NCBI GenBank assembly: GCA_004762155.1
Contig: SIHP01000001.1
Location: forward strand, 372,001-436,000
Direction of reading: 5' to 3'
DNA from: Flavobacteriaceae bacterium
Lineage (GTDB): Bacteria; Bacteroidota; Bacteroidia; Flavobacteriales; Flavobacteriaceae
Length of the DNA stretch: 64,000 nucleotides
A model generated the notes under the pieces. That model ran no database searches. It was not told the origin of the DNA and saw nothing but the letters and a program-made list of their open reading frames with translations. The first letter of the stretch is position 1, and each line of letters opens with the position of its first letter. Below, one piece after another: positions 18,363-28,061 of this stretch. A program made the position numbers and the translations under genes.

Positions 18363-18397
18363 AAAATGTCAACGTGTCATTGCGTTGACATTTTTTT
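18363..18397 (+). terminator. Intrinsic terminator after secG
   Basis: Twelve-base arms AAAATGTCAACG / CGTTGACATTTT (18363-18374 and 18383-18394) with an eight-base loop and a T run. It separates secG from the groES promoter region. Confidence 0.85.
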
Positions 18398-18436
18398 ATA
18401 CACTTATTTTAAGCTTTAATTTGTAATACGAAAAAA

Positions 18437-18470
18437 TGTCAGTTTTATTCTGTTGGCATAATTTCTGACA
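18437..18470 (+). promoter_or_regulatory. groESL control region: inverted repeat enclosing a sigma-54-like element
   Basis: TGTCAG (18437-18442) and CTGACA (18465-18470) form an inverted repeat. Inside it TTGGCA (18453-18458) gives a GG at 18455-18456 followed, after exactly ten bases, by GA at 18467-18468, matching the GG-N10-GC spacing of -24/-12 promoters except for the last base. No CIRCE element and no TAnnTTTG is visible here. The assignment to sigma-54 is inference. Confidence 0.4.
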
Positions 18471-18518
18471 AAATACAATAAGAAAAACACTAATTTAATT
18501 ATTAAAAATTTATATAAA

Positions 18519-18794
18519 ATGGGATTAAATATTAAACCTTTAGCAGATAGAGTTCTTGTAGAACCAGCTGCAGCTGAAACAACAACCGCTTCTGGTCTTA
18601 TCATTCCTGATAACGCAAAAGAAAAACCTCAAAAAGGAACTGTAGTTGCTATTGGAACTGGTAAAAAAGATGAGCCTTTAACTGTAAAAGTTGGCGATAC
18701 TGTTTTATACGGAAAATACGGAGGAACAGATTTAAAACTAGAAGGAAAAGATTACTTAATAATGCGTGAAAGCGATATTATGGCAATCGTTTAA
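18519..18794 (+). CDS. groES: Co-chaperonin GroES
   Basis: A 91-residue GroES: the N-terminus [13 protein letters not shown] is diagnostic, the mobile loop ([21 protein letters not shown]) binds GroEL, and the fold ends with [13 protein letters not shown]. It forms the heptameric lid of the GroEL cage. It has its own promoter region after the secG terminator and is followed by groEL after 102 bases containing a GC-rich hairpin (18805-18826). Normal length and sequence. Confidence 0.97.
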   Translation: MGLNIKPLADRVLVEPAAAETTTASGLIIPDNAKEKPQKGTVVAIGTGKKDEPLTVKVGDTVLYGKYGGTDLKLEGKDYLIMRESDIMAIV

Positions 18795-18804
18795 AAAACC
18801 CCAT

Positions 18805-18826
18805 CCTTCCCTTCTCGAAGGGAAGG
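18805..18826. repeat. GC-rich REP-like hairpin between groES and groEL
   Basis: CCTTCCCTT and AAGGGAAGG (18805-18813, 18818-18826) form a perfect nine-base stem closed by a CTCG loop. There is no T run, so it is more likely an intercistronic mRNA stabiliser, attenuator or a dispersed repeat than a terminator. Compare 15534-15560. Confidence 0.55.
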
Positions 18827-18890
18827 AACTAGAAACTAAATAAAAACAATAGTTCCTTTTTAACTTTTAAAACGTGGAACTTTAAACTAA

Positions 18891-20534
<1,644 letters not shown>

Positions 20535-20556
20535 AAGTCAAATATATTTTTATATA

Positions 20557-20586
20557 AAAAGGTTGTCTTTTCAGACAACCTTTTTT
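20557..20586 (+). terminator. Intrinsic terminator of groESL
   Basis: AAAAGGTTGTCT / AGACAACCTTTT arms (20557-20568, 20573-20584) with a four-base loop and a T tail. It faces the convergent lipoprotein gene ending at 20623 and may serve both directions. Confidence 0.85.
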
Positions 20587-20622
20587 CTTTCTAATAACTA
20601 ATAATTTACTTCCTCAAAAGGA

Positions 20623-21585
20623 TTAATATTGAATAGTTGTTGAAACTGTATTTGGATTTGTTGTATACCAATGAGCCCAATGCTTTGTTTCTCCCTTTAA
20701 AGGCAAATACGCTTCTGGTGCTACTGGCACACCTACAGACCAGCTATATGCCTTATTTGCTACATTACAATTGCAATATACATGACCTGTTGCTGTAAGA
20801 TCTACAGTTGGATAACCATAATTTGAGTATACTCTATAAGTTGCATTATACTCTAATCTATTATCCGTTTTAGCTGTTTTCCACCAAGACCACCATAAAA
20901 ATCTTTTTTTCTCTTCTACTTTAGTACTTGCCCCAATTGAACTATAAAAAACCCACGATCCATTGTATTGACGTGCTTTCATTCTATAATTATCACTAAA
21001 ATAATGATATGATGTAACACCTTTAGCTTGAAAAGCTTCTCTATAATCTTCTCCTTTATTCCCATGCATATAAACAGTTAATCCTTCACCAAACTCAATA
21101 GTTTTTCCTGTTTCTATTTTCACTTTCCCTACTGAATAACTTTTTAAGAAGTCCGCAATTTCATTATCATTACCTTGCTTATAAGTATACACAAAATCTC
21201 CATCAATTCTAAAAATTTTACCCTCTATACCTATCTCTCCATTTTCATTTAAAAGAAACAACAACATTTCATCGTTTGTATTTACCTCAGCTACTTCATC
21301 TTCACTTATTCCTATTTCTTTTGCTTCATCTGCTTCTAAATTATACACTAATAATAATGGAGTATAATTACTTGTTTCTTTAGCTTTTTCTAACAAATCT
21401 GTTTCTCTTTCATGATGTTCTGTTATAAATCTATTCAATTCTTCAGCTGTTTCAAAATCCAGTATACCTACATTCTCTTTTAAGGCTATATTTTCTTTTG
21501 AATTTTCATCTAAAACTGTTTCTTCTTCAGTTTGGCATCCTATTAAAACAACACCTAACATTAATAGTAAAATATATTTTTTCAT
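20623..21585 (-). CDS. Paralogous lipoprotein A, function unknown
   Basis: A 320-residue lipoprotein (signal peptide ending LIGC, Cys17). It is clearly paralogous to the next gene upstream (21917-22888): both share a block of the form VG(I/M)L(D/S)FE ... (N/F)YTPLLLVY ... VNT ... MLLFLLN-NGEI-IEGKIFRIDGDFVY in residues about 38-150, then a more variable half with SVGKVKIETGK and a Trp-rich strand (FLWWSWWKTAKTDNRL). An IEGKIFRIDGDFVYTY core followed by beta-rich sequence suggests a surface or periplasmic beta domain. I do not recognise a named family. It is convergent with groEL. Confidence 0.7.
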   Translation of the reverse strand: MKKYILLLMLGVVLIGCQTEEETVLDENSKENIALKENVGILDFETAEELNRFITEHHERETDLLEKAKETSNYTPLLLVYNLEADEAKEIGISEDEVAEVNTNDEMLLFLLNENGEIGIEGKIFRIDGDFVYTYKQGNDNEIADFLKSYSVGKVKIETGKTIEFGEGLTVYMHGNKGEDYREAFQAKGVTSYHYFSDNYRMKARQYNGSWVFYSSIGASTKVEEKKRFLWWSWWKTAKTDNRLEYNATYRVYSNYGYPTVDLTATGHVYCNCNVANKAYSWSVGVPVAPEAYLPLKGETKHWAHWYTTNPNTVSTTIQY

Positions 21586-21684
21586 TATAATTAATTTATT
21601 TTTTCACCTACTCATCCGCTTTTCGGTTTCCGCGTATTTTTATTAATTTGGCTTTCATTACACAATTGATCAGACTATGTATAA

Positions 21685-21706
21685 TCTTAAACTAGTATCG
21701 CTAAGA
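21685..21706 (-). promoter_or_regulatory. Duplicated upstream inverted repeat, lipoprotein A
   Basis: TCTTA (21685-21689) and TAAGA (21702-21706) flank ACTAGTAT. The same arrangement, with longer arms, lies at the same relative place before the paralogue (22976-23000), embedded in about 45 similar bases. Conservation of the arms after the copies diverged suggests a regulator site. This stretch is within the 331-base gap 21586-21916. Confidence 0.4.
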
Positions 21707-21866
21707 ACTACGACAAAATTAAAGTAGATAATTAAAAAATGAGAAGTAGTATAAACGGTATAACTTACGTTGAACAACCTCATGTAAAAGGGGGATTATC
21801 CCTTTTTGTTAAATTAAGCACACTTCAAAAGCAGCTTTTTTTAATACAGACATACATTTTAAACAC

Positions 21867-21893
21867 AAAAAAAAGCCCTTAAAAGGACCTTTT
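21867..21893 (-). terminator. Probable terminator of lipoprotein B
   Basis: On the minus strand AAAAGGTCCTT and AAGGGCTTTT pair with one bulge, followed by eight T. It lies about 25 bases after the stop of the upstream paralogue (21917). Confidence 0.6.
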
Positions 21894-21916
21894 ATTATTC
21901 TTTACAAAACTCCCTC

Positions 21917-22888
21917 TTAATAACTTAAAAAGACATCATAAAAATTTCCTGTAGGACTTGTTCCCCAATACGTATCATGTAAAGAACCTCCAAATGATGG
22001 TGTATATCTTTCAGGTGCTGGAAACCCAAAACTCCATCTATAAACTCTTAATAATATGCTTGTATTTTGATAAACATCATCACCTGTTATTAAGTTTAAT
22101 GAAGGTCCGCCAGAAACAAAATCTACTTGATATCCCATATCATAATTCAATCTATTTTCCGAAGCTGTTGGTACCCATTGAGACCAAAATAAAATTTGAA
22201 CTTTCTTTTCAACTATAGTAGCAGAACCGATAAAACTGATAAACCACCAATATTCATCAAACTGAATACCTCTTAATCTAAGGTTATTATTTATATAATT
22301 GTAACCACTCTGAGTCATTCTACCTGCAAGAGATGCATCTTTTTCTGTTACATAATTAGTATGCTTATAAACCGACAAGTCTTTACCATATTTATATGTT
22401 CCTTCTTCTTTAATTTTGATCCCTCCTTTTGAATATTCTTCTTCAAAAGTATCAACATCATTACCATTCCCGCTAGTATAACTATACACAAAATCTCCAT
22501 CAATTCTAAAGATTTTCCCTTCTATTGCTATTTCTCCATTTTTGTTTAAAAGAAACAATAGCATACTATTTTGTGTATTTACTTTTGCTACATTTTCCTT
22601 ATCTAAATTATAACTACCTGCCTCTTCTTCAGTTAAACTATACACTAATAATAAAGGAGTATAGTTACCTTGCTTAGCAAATCCTTTTGCTTTTTCTAAT
22701 AAATCTGCTTCTTTATATTCTTCTACAAAAGAATTTAATTCTTTAAAACTTTCAAAACTCAACATTCCTACTTCTTCTGATTTTTGAATCCCAGATTCAA
22801 TAGTTATGTTTTCTTCTGAAATCACTTCTCCTTCTTGACAACCAATAACTAACATTGCCATCATCATTAATACAATTATTTTTTTCAT
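21917..22888 (-). CDS. Paralogous lipoprotein B, function unknown
   Basis: A 323-residue lipoprotein with signal peptide ending MLVIGC (Cys17), the tandem paralogue of 20623-21585. The N-terminal 150 residues align well with lipoprotein A (GNYTPLLLVYSLTEEEAG, MLLFLLNKNGEIAIEGKIFR); the C-terminal half is more diverged but keeps the order of features, including a Trp-rich strand (ILFWSQWVPTASENRLNY) that parallels FLWWSWWKTAKTDNRLEY in A. The two genes also share upstream DNA, so the duplication took in the promoter. Separate terminators suggest two separately controlled units. Function unknown. Confidence 0.7.
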   Translation of the reverse strand: MKKIIVLMMMAMLVIGCQEGEVISEENITIESGIQKSEEVGMLSFESFKELNSFVEEYKEADLLEKAKGFAKQGNYTPLLLVYSLTEEEAGSYNLDKENVAKVNTQNSMLLFLLNKNGEIAIEGKIFRIDGDFVYSYTSGNGNDVDTFEEEYSKGGIKIKEEGTYKYGKDLSVYKHTNYVTEKDASLAGRMTQSGYNYINNNLRLRGIQFDEYWWFISFIGSATIVEKKVQILFWSQWVPTASENRLNYDMGYQVDFVSGGPSLNLITGDDVYQNTSILLRVYRWSFGFPAPERYTPSFGGSLHDTYWGTSPTGNFYDVFLSY

Positions 22889-22975
22889 GATATTTTTAAT
22901 TTAAATTCGTTTTTACACTTGTTTTTTAATAACTTTTTTTGATTATAAACACAGATGATCAAACCATGTTTTGTA

Positions 22976-23000
22976 TTCTTAAAACTAGTATTATTAAGAA
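22976..23000 (-). promoter_or_regulatory. Upstream inverted repeat, lipoprotein B
   Basis: Perfect arms TTCTTAA (22976-22982) and TTAAGAA (22994-23000) with an eleven-base spacer containing ACTAGTAT. It is the counterpart of 21685-21706. Confidence 0.45.
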
Positions 23001-23090
23001 CAGTGCAAACTTACTAGTGATTGAAAAAAATTAAGGAGTATAAAAAACGTGAATAGAAGGGTTAAAAAACCTATTTGATATTAGGTTGTT

Positions 23091-24065
23091 TTACTTCTTT
23101 GAAAAATAGCCTATGATTCCTTTTATAGACATAACATTTAAAGGAAACTCAAGAAAAACATGCATATAACATAAAAATTAAACCCGCTCTATAATCGTAA
23201 TAATAAACAAACAAGGTTAACAACCACAATAACACCAATGCTATTAATTGATTTTTAGTTGTGTTTTTATACCAACCTATAACAGTTGCTTTTGAAAACC
23301 AATTAAGATAATGGTATGTGTACGCAAAAGAAATAAACATTTGTATTTTTAAGACAATTTGATTTTTCAAATCAAATTGTTTTCCATCAGAAAGCTTTAA
23401 GAATTCTGATATTTTAATATTAAGAACATAAAAATTATTATCAACATATGTATTAAAAATATATTTAGAAAAACCAAATGGACTTACTACTAAAAAGGCA
23501 ATAACAAAAGGTGTCATTATTAACATAAATACATTGATAAGACCAATAGTTGATTTACTTTTTAAACAACCATATAACATAAATATAAAAGTAAACACGT
23601 ATACATGAATAACTGTTGGTAAAAACAAGCCTACCCAAATATTAAAAAACTCGAACTTTATCAGTAATAATGTTAATAAGAAAATCACCAAAATGTAAAC
23701 GGGTAAGTTTAGTTTATATGTTTTAAAAGAGAAAAAAACAGACGATGATAATGCTAAAAAAATAGCAATGTTTGTACATTTTGATAACCAATCTATAACT
23801 GTGTTTCTTAAAAAAAAATTTAATAAATTCTAATTTAAAAACAAAAGGAATAACCACAATTACAGCTAAAAAAACACAAGAGATAATCCATATTTTATTA
23901 TTATCTACAAAAAAAACGCTTGTTCTTAATCCAATTTATTTCGGTTAAATAATGAAGTGGACCAAGAATTGCATAAGAAATTAGAAATAACTTAAAAGGC
24001 AATAAAAAAGCTAACAAAAAAGAAAGTATTATTAGCAGTGTATTTAATGTATTATTTTTTTTCAT
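23091..24065 (-). pseudogene. Polytopic membrane protein gene broken by three frameshifts
   Basis: Reading from ATG at 24065 gives MKKNNTLNTLLIILSFLLAF then ...AILGPLHYLTEINWIKNKRFF. Frame is lost at an eight-A run (plus strand 23909-23916), again at a nine-A run (23810-23818) and again at a five-A run (23173-23177). In each case removing one base restores a continuous, strongly hydrophobic protein of about 320 residues that ends LEFPLNVMSIKGIIGYFSKK and stops at 23091. Conserved-looking features are GPLHYLTEI, AYTYHYLNWFSK and MHVFLEFPLN, histidines set in membrane helices. I do not recognise the family with certainty. Three same-sign indels in homopolymers mean either real decay or consensus errors. 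Confidence 0.65.
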
Positions 24066-24098
24066 AAAAAAAAGCACTATAAATAATTATGATGCTTT
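24066..24098 (-). terminator. Terminator of the T9SS surface-protein remnant
   Basis: Minus strand AAAGCA...TGCTTT with an extended imperfect stem and eight T. It lies 24 bases after the stop at 24122, consistent with a formerly complete gene. Confidence 0.55.
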
Positions 24099-24121
24099 GT
24101 TATTTTATTTTTTATCAAAAA

Positions 24122-24724
24122 TCATTTTATATTATCAGCAAATAACGAATAATAATAAATACCAGAAGCAAAAGAATCTTTATCATAAACAATACTACCT
24201 TCTCCTCTTTGATTTATATTAATCTTTTGGAATGTTTTACCATTACTATCGTATATTTTAATATATGCCTTTTTAACAGTCTCTGGAATTTCAAATTCAA
24301 TTACTGTTTCTCCACTGAAAGGATTAGGTCTATTTTTAAATAACTTAAATACAGACTCTTTTCCAACTACAAGTCCAACATCTAGAGTTCCATCACAAGC
24401 ACATGTTTCAACAGTTTCTAATCTTGTTACTAAATCAGATATTAATGCTGATTGTGTATCAACCTCAGCTTATAAAGAAGATAAAATAGGTGATAAATCT
24501 ACTGATACAGAATTACCATTTTCTATTTCTAAAATATCTCCAGAAAGCGTTGCTGATGTTAAATCTTGTGTATCTGTTCCTGTTCCGTCTTGTAAACTTG
24601 ATAAATCTACACTTGTTCCATTTGTGATACTTAAGGTTGTTCCACTTAAGCTTAAATCTTGAGAATCACTTCCTACTCCACCACCTAAACTTGATAAATC
24701 TACACTGTTTCCATTTGAAATATT
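24122..24724 (-). pseudogene. Remnant of a repetitive T9SS-secreted surface protein (5-prime truncated, one internal stop)
   Basis: The minus-strand frame reads repeats of the form (G/T)SVDLSSL ... SQDLSLSGTTLSI, at least three units, then SPILSSL, an in-frame TAA (24470-24472), then AEVDTQSALISDLVTRLETVE, a CACDG spacer, and KLFKNRPNPFSGETVIEFEIPE ending GIYYYSLFADNIK. The last 80 residues are a type 9 sorting domain of the tail-fibre-like class (NxPNPF motif). No start codon or signal peptide remains; similarity to the repeats ends near 24724. The CDS is thus a 3-prime fragment of a large adhesin-like gene. Confidence is high for the domain call, moderate for the extent. Confidence 0.7.
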
Positions 24725-24933
24725 GAGGATGAAATTAAATGGATTAGTTCGTTTAATCCAACTTGAGCGATTATAAATGTTCGCTATTTAAATCGTATGC
24801 TTAAAATTTATGAAGTCATGATTTTACAATCAAAAGAGTTTGATGATGATTTACACGAATCTAAGAAACGAGTACTGGTAAAAATACAACAGCACACAAA
24901 AACTTGGCAAAATACTAACTGCCTTATTAAATA
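24725..24933 (+). pseudogene. Unidentified gene fragment next to the T9SS remnant
   Basis: A plus-strand frame runs EDEIKWISSFNPT, a TGA (24764-24766), then AIINVRYLNRMLKIYEVMIL and on to KTWQNTNCLIK with a stop at 24931-24933. The Lys/Asp-rich composition looks coding-like and the TGA could be a mutated TGG. I cannot name the parent protein. It begins just where the T9SS repeats stop, so this is a junction of two broken genes. No intact mobile element is visible around it. Confidence 0.3.
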
Positions 24934-24939
24934 AATACT

Positions 24940-25713
24940 ATGTTTTTTTTCTCCACAGAAGTCACCTCTTCTAAAATACATTCTGATGCTCCTCTATATC
25001 AAAGAACCCGAAAGGCGTATGAAATAGCTTCAGAAAAAGTATTTGGTAACATTTTAGAAATTGGTGCAGGTGAAGGATATGGCCTTAGAATGTTACTTGA
25101 TAATTGTAATATTGCTTATGCGATGGATAAAGCTAATTACACTTCTAATTCTCTTACCAAAGACTTACCCAATGTTAAGATTATAAAAAACAAAGTTCCT
25201 CCAATACGAAAAATTGAAGATAATTCTTTAGACTTTGATATTGCTTTTCAAGTAATAGAACATATTAAAGATGATGTTTTCTTTTTAAAAGAAATACATA
25301 GAGTCTTAAAAAAAGGAGGCGTTCTGCTCTTAACAACTCCTAATTCTGAAAAAATATTAATTCGTAACCCTTGGCATTACAGAGAATACAATTATACCGA
25401 ATTAAAAAAATTAGTAACTCCCATTTTTAAAAACACTAAAGTTACTGGGATATCAGGATATAAAGATGTTCAAAAATATTTTAGCGAAAACAAAAAACAA
25501 GTCACTAATTTTCTAAAAATTAACCTACTTAATATTATTAATATAGTACCAACATGGATATTAAAAATACCCTATGGAATAGCAAATAGATACAATAGAA
25601 AAAAGTTATATCGCATACACAAAGAACTGATTGAAAAAATATCAAAAGAAAGTTATTTTGAAGAAAGTGTTAGTACAAATACACTAGATTTCTTTTGTGT
25701 TCTAGAAAAATAA
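24940..25713 (+). CDS. Class I SAM-dependent methyltransferase
   Basis: A 257-residue methyltransferase of the Methyltransf_11 type. Motif I is ILEIGAGEGYGLRML (about 38-52); DIAFQVIEHIKDD (about 103-115) is the motif-IV region with the usual VxEHxxD pattern, and KKGGVLLLTTPN (about 129-140) follows. The C-terminal third is basic. The substrate is not evident; similar proteins act on sugars, lipids or quinones. It starts seven bases after a gene fragment and lies 122 bases before parA, so it is probably a single-gene unit at the edge of the decayed zone. Confidence 0.8.
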   Translation: MFFFSTEVTSSKIHSDAPLYQRTRKAYEIASEKVFGNILEIGAGEGYGLRMLLDNCNIAYAMDKANYTSNSLTKDLPNVKIIKNKVPPIRKIEDNSLDFDIAFQVIEHIKDDVFFLKEIHRVLKKGGVLLLTTPNSEKILIRNPWHYREYNYTELKKLVTPIFKNTKVTGISGYKDVQKYFSENKKQVTNFLKINLLNIINIVPTWILKIPYGIANRYNRKKLYRIHKELIEKISKESYFEESVSTNTLDFFCVLEK

Positions 25714-25835
25714 CCACTATTAATCGCTCTCCTTTTTTCTATTTATAAACTTTTGTAATATTGTTAACATCTTTCATTTCCTAAAGTCATAAATAATTGT
25801 AAATTTACGTCTCTCTATTAACACACAAAACAAGT

Positions 25836-26600
25836 ATGGGTAAAATCATTGCAATTGCAAATCAAAAAGGAGGAGTTGGAAAAACTACTACATCAGTAAA
25901 TCTTGCTGCTGCCCTTGGGGTTTTAGAAAAAAAAGTTTTATTAATAGATGCTGATCCCCAAGCAAATGCTACATCTGGCTTAGGTATAGATGTAGAAAGT
26001 GTAGAATTTGGTACGTATCAAGTATTAGAACATACAGCCAAAGCAAAAGACACTATAGTAGAAACCTCATCACCAAATGTTGATTTAATTCCTGCTCATA
26101 TAGATTTAGTTGCTATTGAAATAGAATTAGTTGATAAGCAAGAAAGGGAATACATGCTTAAAAAAGCATTAGTAGATATAAAAGACTCTTACGATTATAT
26201 TTTAATAGACTGCGCACCTTCTTTAGGTTTAATTACATTAAATTCATTAGTAGCAGCAGATTCTGTAGCAATACCTATTCAATGTGAATACTTTGCACTT
26301 GAAGGTTTAGGTAAACTATTAAATACTATAAAAAGTGTTCAAAAGATTCATAACCAAGAATTAGATATTGAAGGATTACTATTAACTATGTATGATTCTC
26401 GTTTACGTTTATCTAACCAAGTTGTAGACGAAGTTCGTAAACACTTTAGCTCTATGGTATTTGATACAATAGTGCATAGAAACATTCGTTTAAGTGAAGC
26501 TCCTAGTTATGGAGAAAGTATTATTTCTTACGATGCTACTAGTAAAGGAGCAGAAAATTATATTCACTTAGCAAATGAAATTATAAATAAGAATAAATAA
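25836..26600 (+). CDS. parA: Chromosome-partitioning ATPase ParA
   Basis: A 254-residue ParA/Soj ATPase: deviant Walker A KGGVGKTTT (about 11-19), DADPQANATSGLG and the YDYILIDCAPSLG Walker B-type strand. It moves ParB-bound origin regions over the nucleoid. No N-terminal DNA-binding domain, so it is the chromosomal type. It is one base before parB. A near-consensus TAAATTTA lies about 30 bases upstream and may be the -7 element. Chromosomal parAB genes usually lie near oriC, so the window may be origin-proximal. Confidence 0.95.
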   Translation: MGKIIAIANQKGGVGKTTTSVNLAAALGVLEKKVLLIDADPQANATSGLGIDVESVEFGTYQVLEHTAKAKDTIVETSSPNVDLIPAHIDLVAIEIELVDKQEREYMLKKALVDIKDSYDYILIDCAPSLGLITLNSLVAADSVAIPIQCEYFALEGLGKLLNTIKSVQKIHNQELDIEGLLLTMYDSRLRLSNQVVDEVRKHFSSMVFDTIVHRNIRLSEAPSYGESIISYDATSKGAENYIHLANEIINKNK

Positions 26601-26601
26601 C

Positions 26602-27492
26602 ATGGCAAAAGCAACAAAGAAGCAAGCATTAGGAAGAGGATTATCGGCTTTGTTAAAAGAAACTGCTGAAGTTACATCTGCATCAGAAAAAAATGCGGAT
26701 AAACTTGTAGGTAGTATTCTAGAAATTGAATTAGATCAAATTGAAGTAAATCCTTTTCAACCAAGAACTTATTTTGATGAAGATGCTTTACAAGAATTAG
26801 CAAATTCTATTAGAGAACTTGGCGTAATTCAGCCAATTACTGTACGTAAATTATCAGAAAGTAAGTTTCAATTAGTTTCTGGTGAGCGTCGTTTTAGAGC
26901 CTCTAAATTAATTGGTAATAAAACAGTACCAGCTTATATACGTTTGGCTAATGATCAAGAAATGCTAGAAATGGCATTGGTTGAAAACATACAACGTAAA
27001 AATTTAGATCCAATAGAAGTTGCTTTATCATACCAACGATTAATAGACGAAATAAAACTAACACAAGAAGAAATGAGTATTCGTGTTGGTAAAAAACGTT
27101 CTACTGTTACCAATTACCTACGTTTATTAAAATTAGATCCAATTATACAAACAGGTATGAGAGATAATTTTATTTCAATGGGACATGGTCGTGCGTTGAT
27201 TAATGTTGAAAGTGCTACAGATCAACTAAATATTTACGAAAAAATAGTACGAGATAAATTATCTGTTCGTCAAACAGAAGATTTAGTTCGTAATTTAAAA
27301 GCTGGAGCAATAGTAAAACCAGAAAAAAAGAAAAAACAGTTACCTTTTATTATCTCTAATAGTGTAGATGATATAAATAGTTTTTTTGATAAAAAAATAG
27401 ATGTAACAGTTAGCAAAAACGGAAAAGGTAAAATATCTATTCCTTTTGATTCTATTGAAGATTTTAGTCGTATTAAAAAATTATTAAAATAA
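26602..27492 (+). CDS. parB: Chromosome-partitioning protein ParB
   Basis: A 296-residue ParB/Spo0J: N-terminal LGRGLSALL (ParA-interaction), the ParB/Srx CTPase region with GERRFRA (about 95-101), and a helix-turn-helix MSIRVGKKRSTVTNYLRLLKL (about 158-178) for parS binding, then a C-terminal dimerisation part. It lies one base after parA. I looked for the canonical parS palindrome in the window and did not find it, so parS must be elsewhere or divergent. Confidence 0.95.
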   Translation: MAKATKKQALGRGLSALLKETAEVTSASEKNADKLVGSILEIELDQIEVNPFQPRTYFDEDALQELANSIRELGVIQPITVRKLSESKFQLVSGERRFRASKLIGNKTVPAYIRLANDQEMLEMALVENIQRKNLDPIEVALSYQRLIDEIKLTQEEMSIRVGKKRSTVTNYLRLLKLDPIIQTGMRDNFISMGHGRALINVESATDQLNIYEKIVRDKLSVRQTEDLVRNLKAGAIVKPEKKKKQLPFIISNSVDDINSFFDKKIDVTVSKNGKGKISIPFDSIEDFSRIKKLLK

Positions 27493-28059
27493 TTGAAATC
27501 ATCATTTTACATATTATTTATAATCTTTTTAGTCAGTAGTTTAAATACGCAGGCTCAAAAAGATTCTACAGAAACTAAAACTAAACAACTACAATTAAAA
27601 CCTGTTGTTTACAATCCTCTTTCTCCATCTAGAGCTGCTTTTTATTCAGCTATATTACCTGGTGCAGGACAAATATATAACAATAGATATTGGTGGCAGT
27701 TACCTTTAATTTATGGAGGATTAGGCTATAGTATTTATTCATATATAGACAACAACAATGCTTACAATAGATATAGAACAGCTTACAAACAAAGACAAGC
27801 TGGTTTAACTGATGAATTTTATGGACTTATTTCTGATACTGGTTTAGAAAGTGCTCAAGAACAATTTAGCACCAACAGAGATTTATCATTACTCTCTGCC
27901 GTTTTAGTATATGTCTTACAAATTGTTGAAGCAAGTGTAACTTCTCACCTATTACAATTTGATACTAGTAAAGATCTTTCTGTAAGACCAATGATAACTC
28001 CTAATTACAATTTGGTTGACTCACCTAATGTGGGTGTGACCTTAAAATATACTTTTTAA
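27493..28059 (+). CDS. DUF5683 family exported protein
   Basis: A 188-residue protein with a cleavable signal peptide (ILFIIFLVSSLNTQAQ) and the DUF5683 core SPSRAAFYSAILPGAGQIYNNRYWWQLPLIYG, followed by hydrophobic segments. The start is a TTG directly abutting the parB stop; it is needed because the signal peptide begins there and no ATG is available. Gene order parA-parB-DUF5683-dapB-lepB-wbqC recurs in this family of bacteria. Function unknown; location periplasm or membrane. Confidence 0.8.
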   Translation: MKSSFYILFIIFLVSSLNTQAQKDSTETKTKQLQLKPVVYNPLSPSRAAFYSAILPGAGQIYNNRYWWQLPLIYGGLGYSIYSYIDNNNAYNRYRTAYKQRQAGLTDEFYGLISDTGLESAQEQFSTNRDLSLLSAVLVYVLQIVEASVTSHLLQFDTSKDLSVRPMITPNYNLVDSPNVGVTLKYTF

Positions 28060-28061
28060 AT

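Noticed and set aside
18400..18518. CIRCE heat-shock operator before groES
   Set aside because: No TTAGCACTC-N9-GAGTGCTAA; a different inverted repeat is present and is reported.
24473..24724. Regular repeats possibly a CRISPR array
   Set aside because: The periodicity is in-frame amino-acid repetition (SVDLSSL units) of a surface protein, without constant direct repeats or unique spacers.
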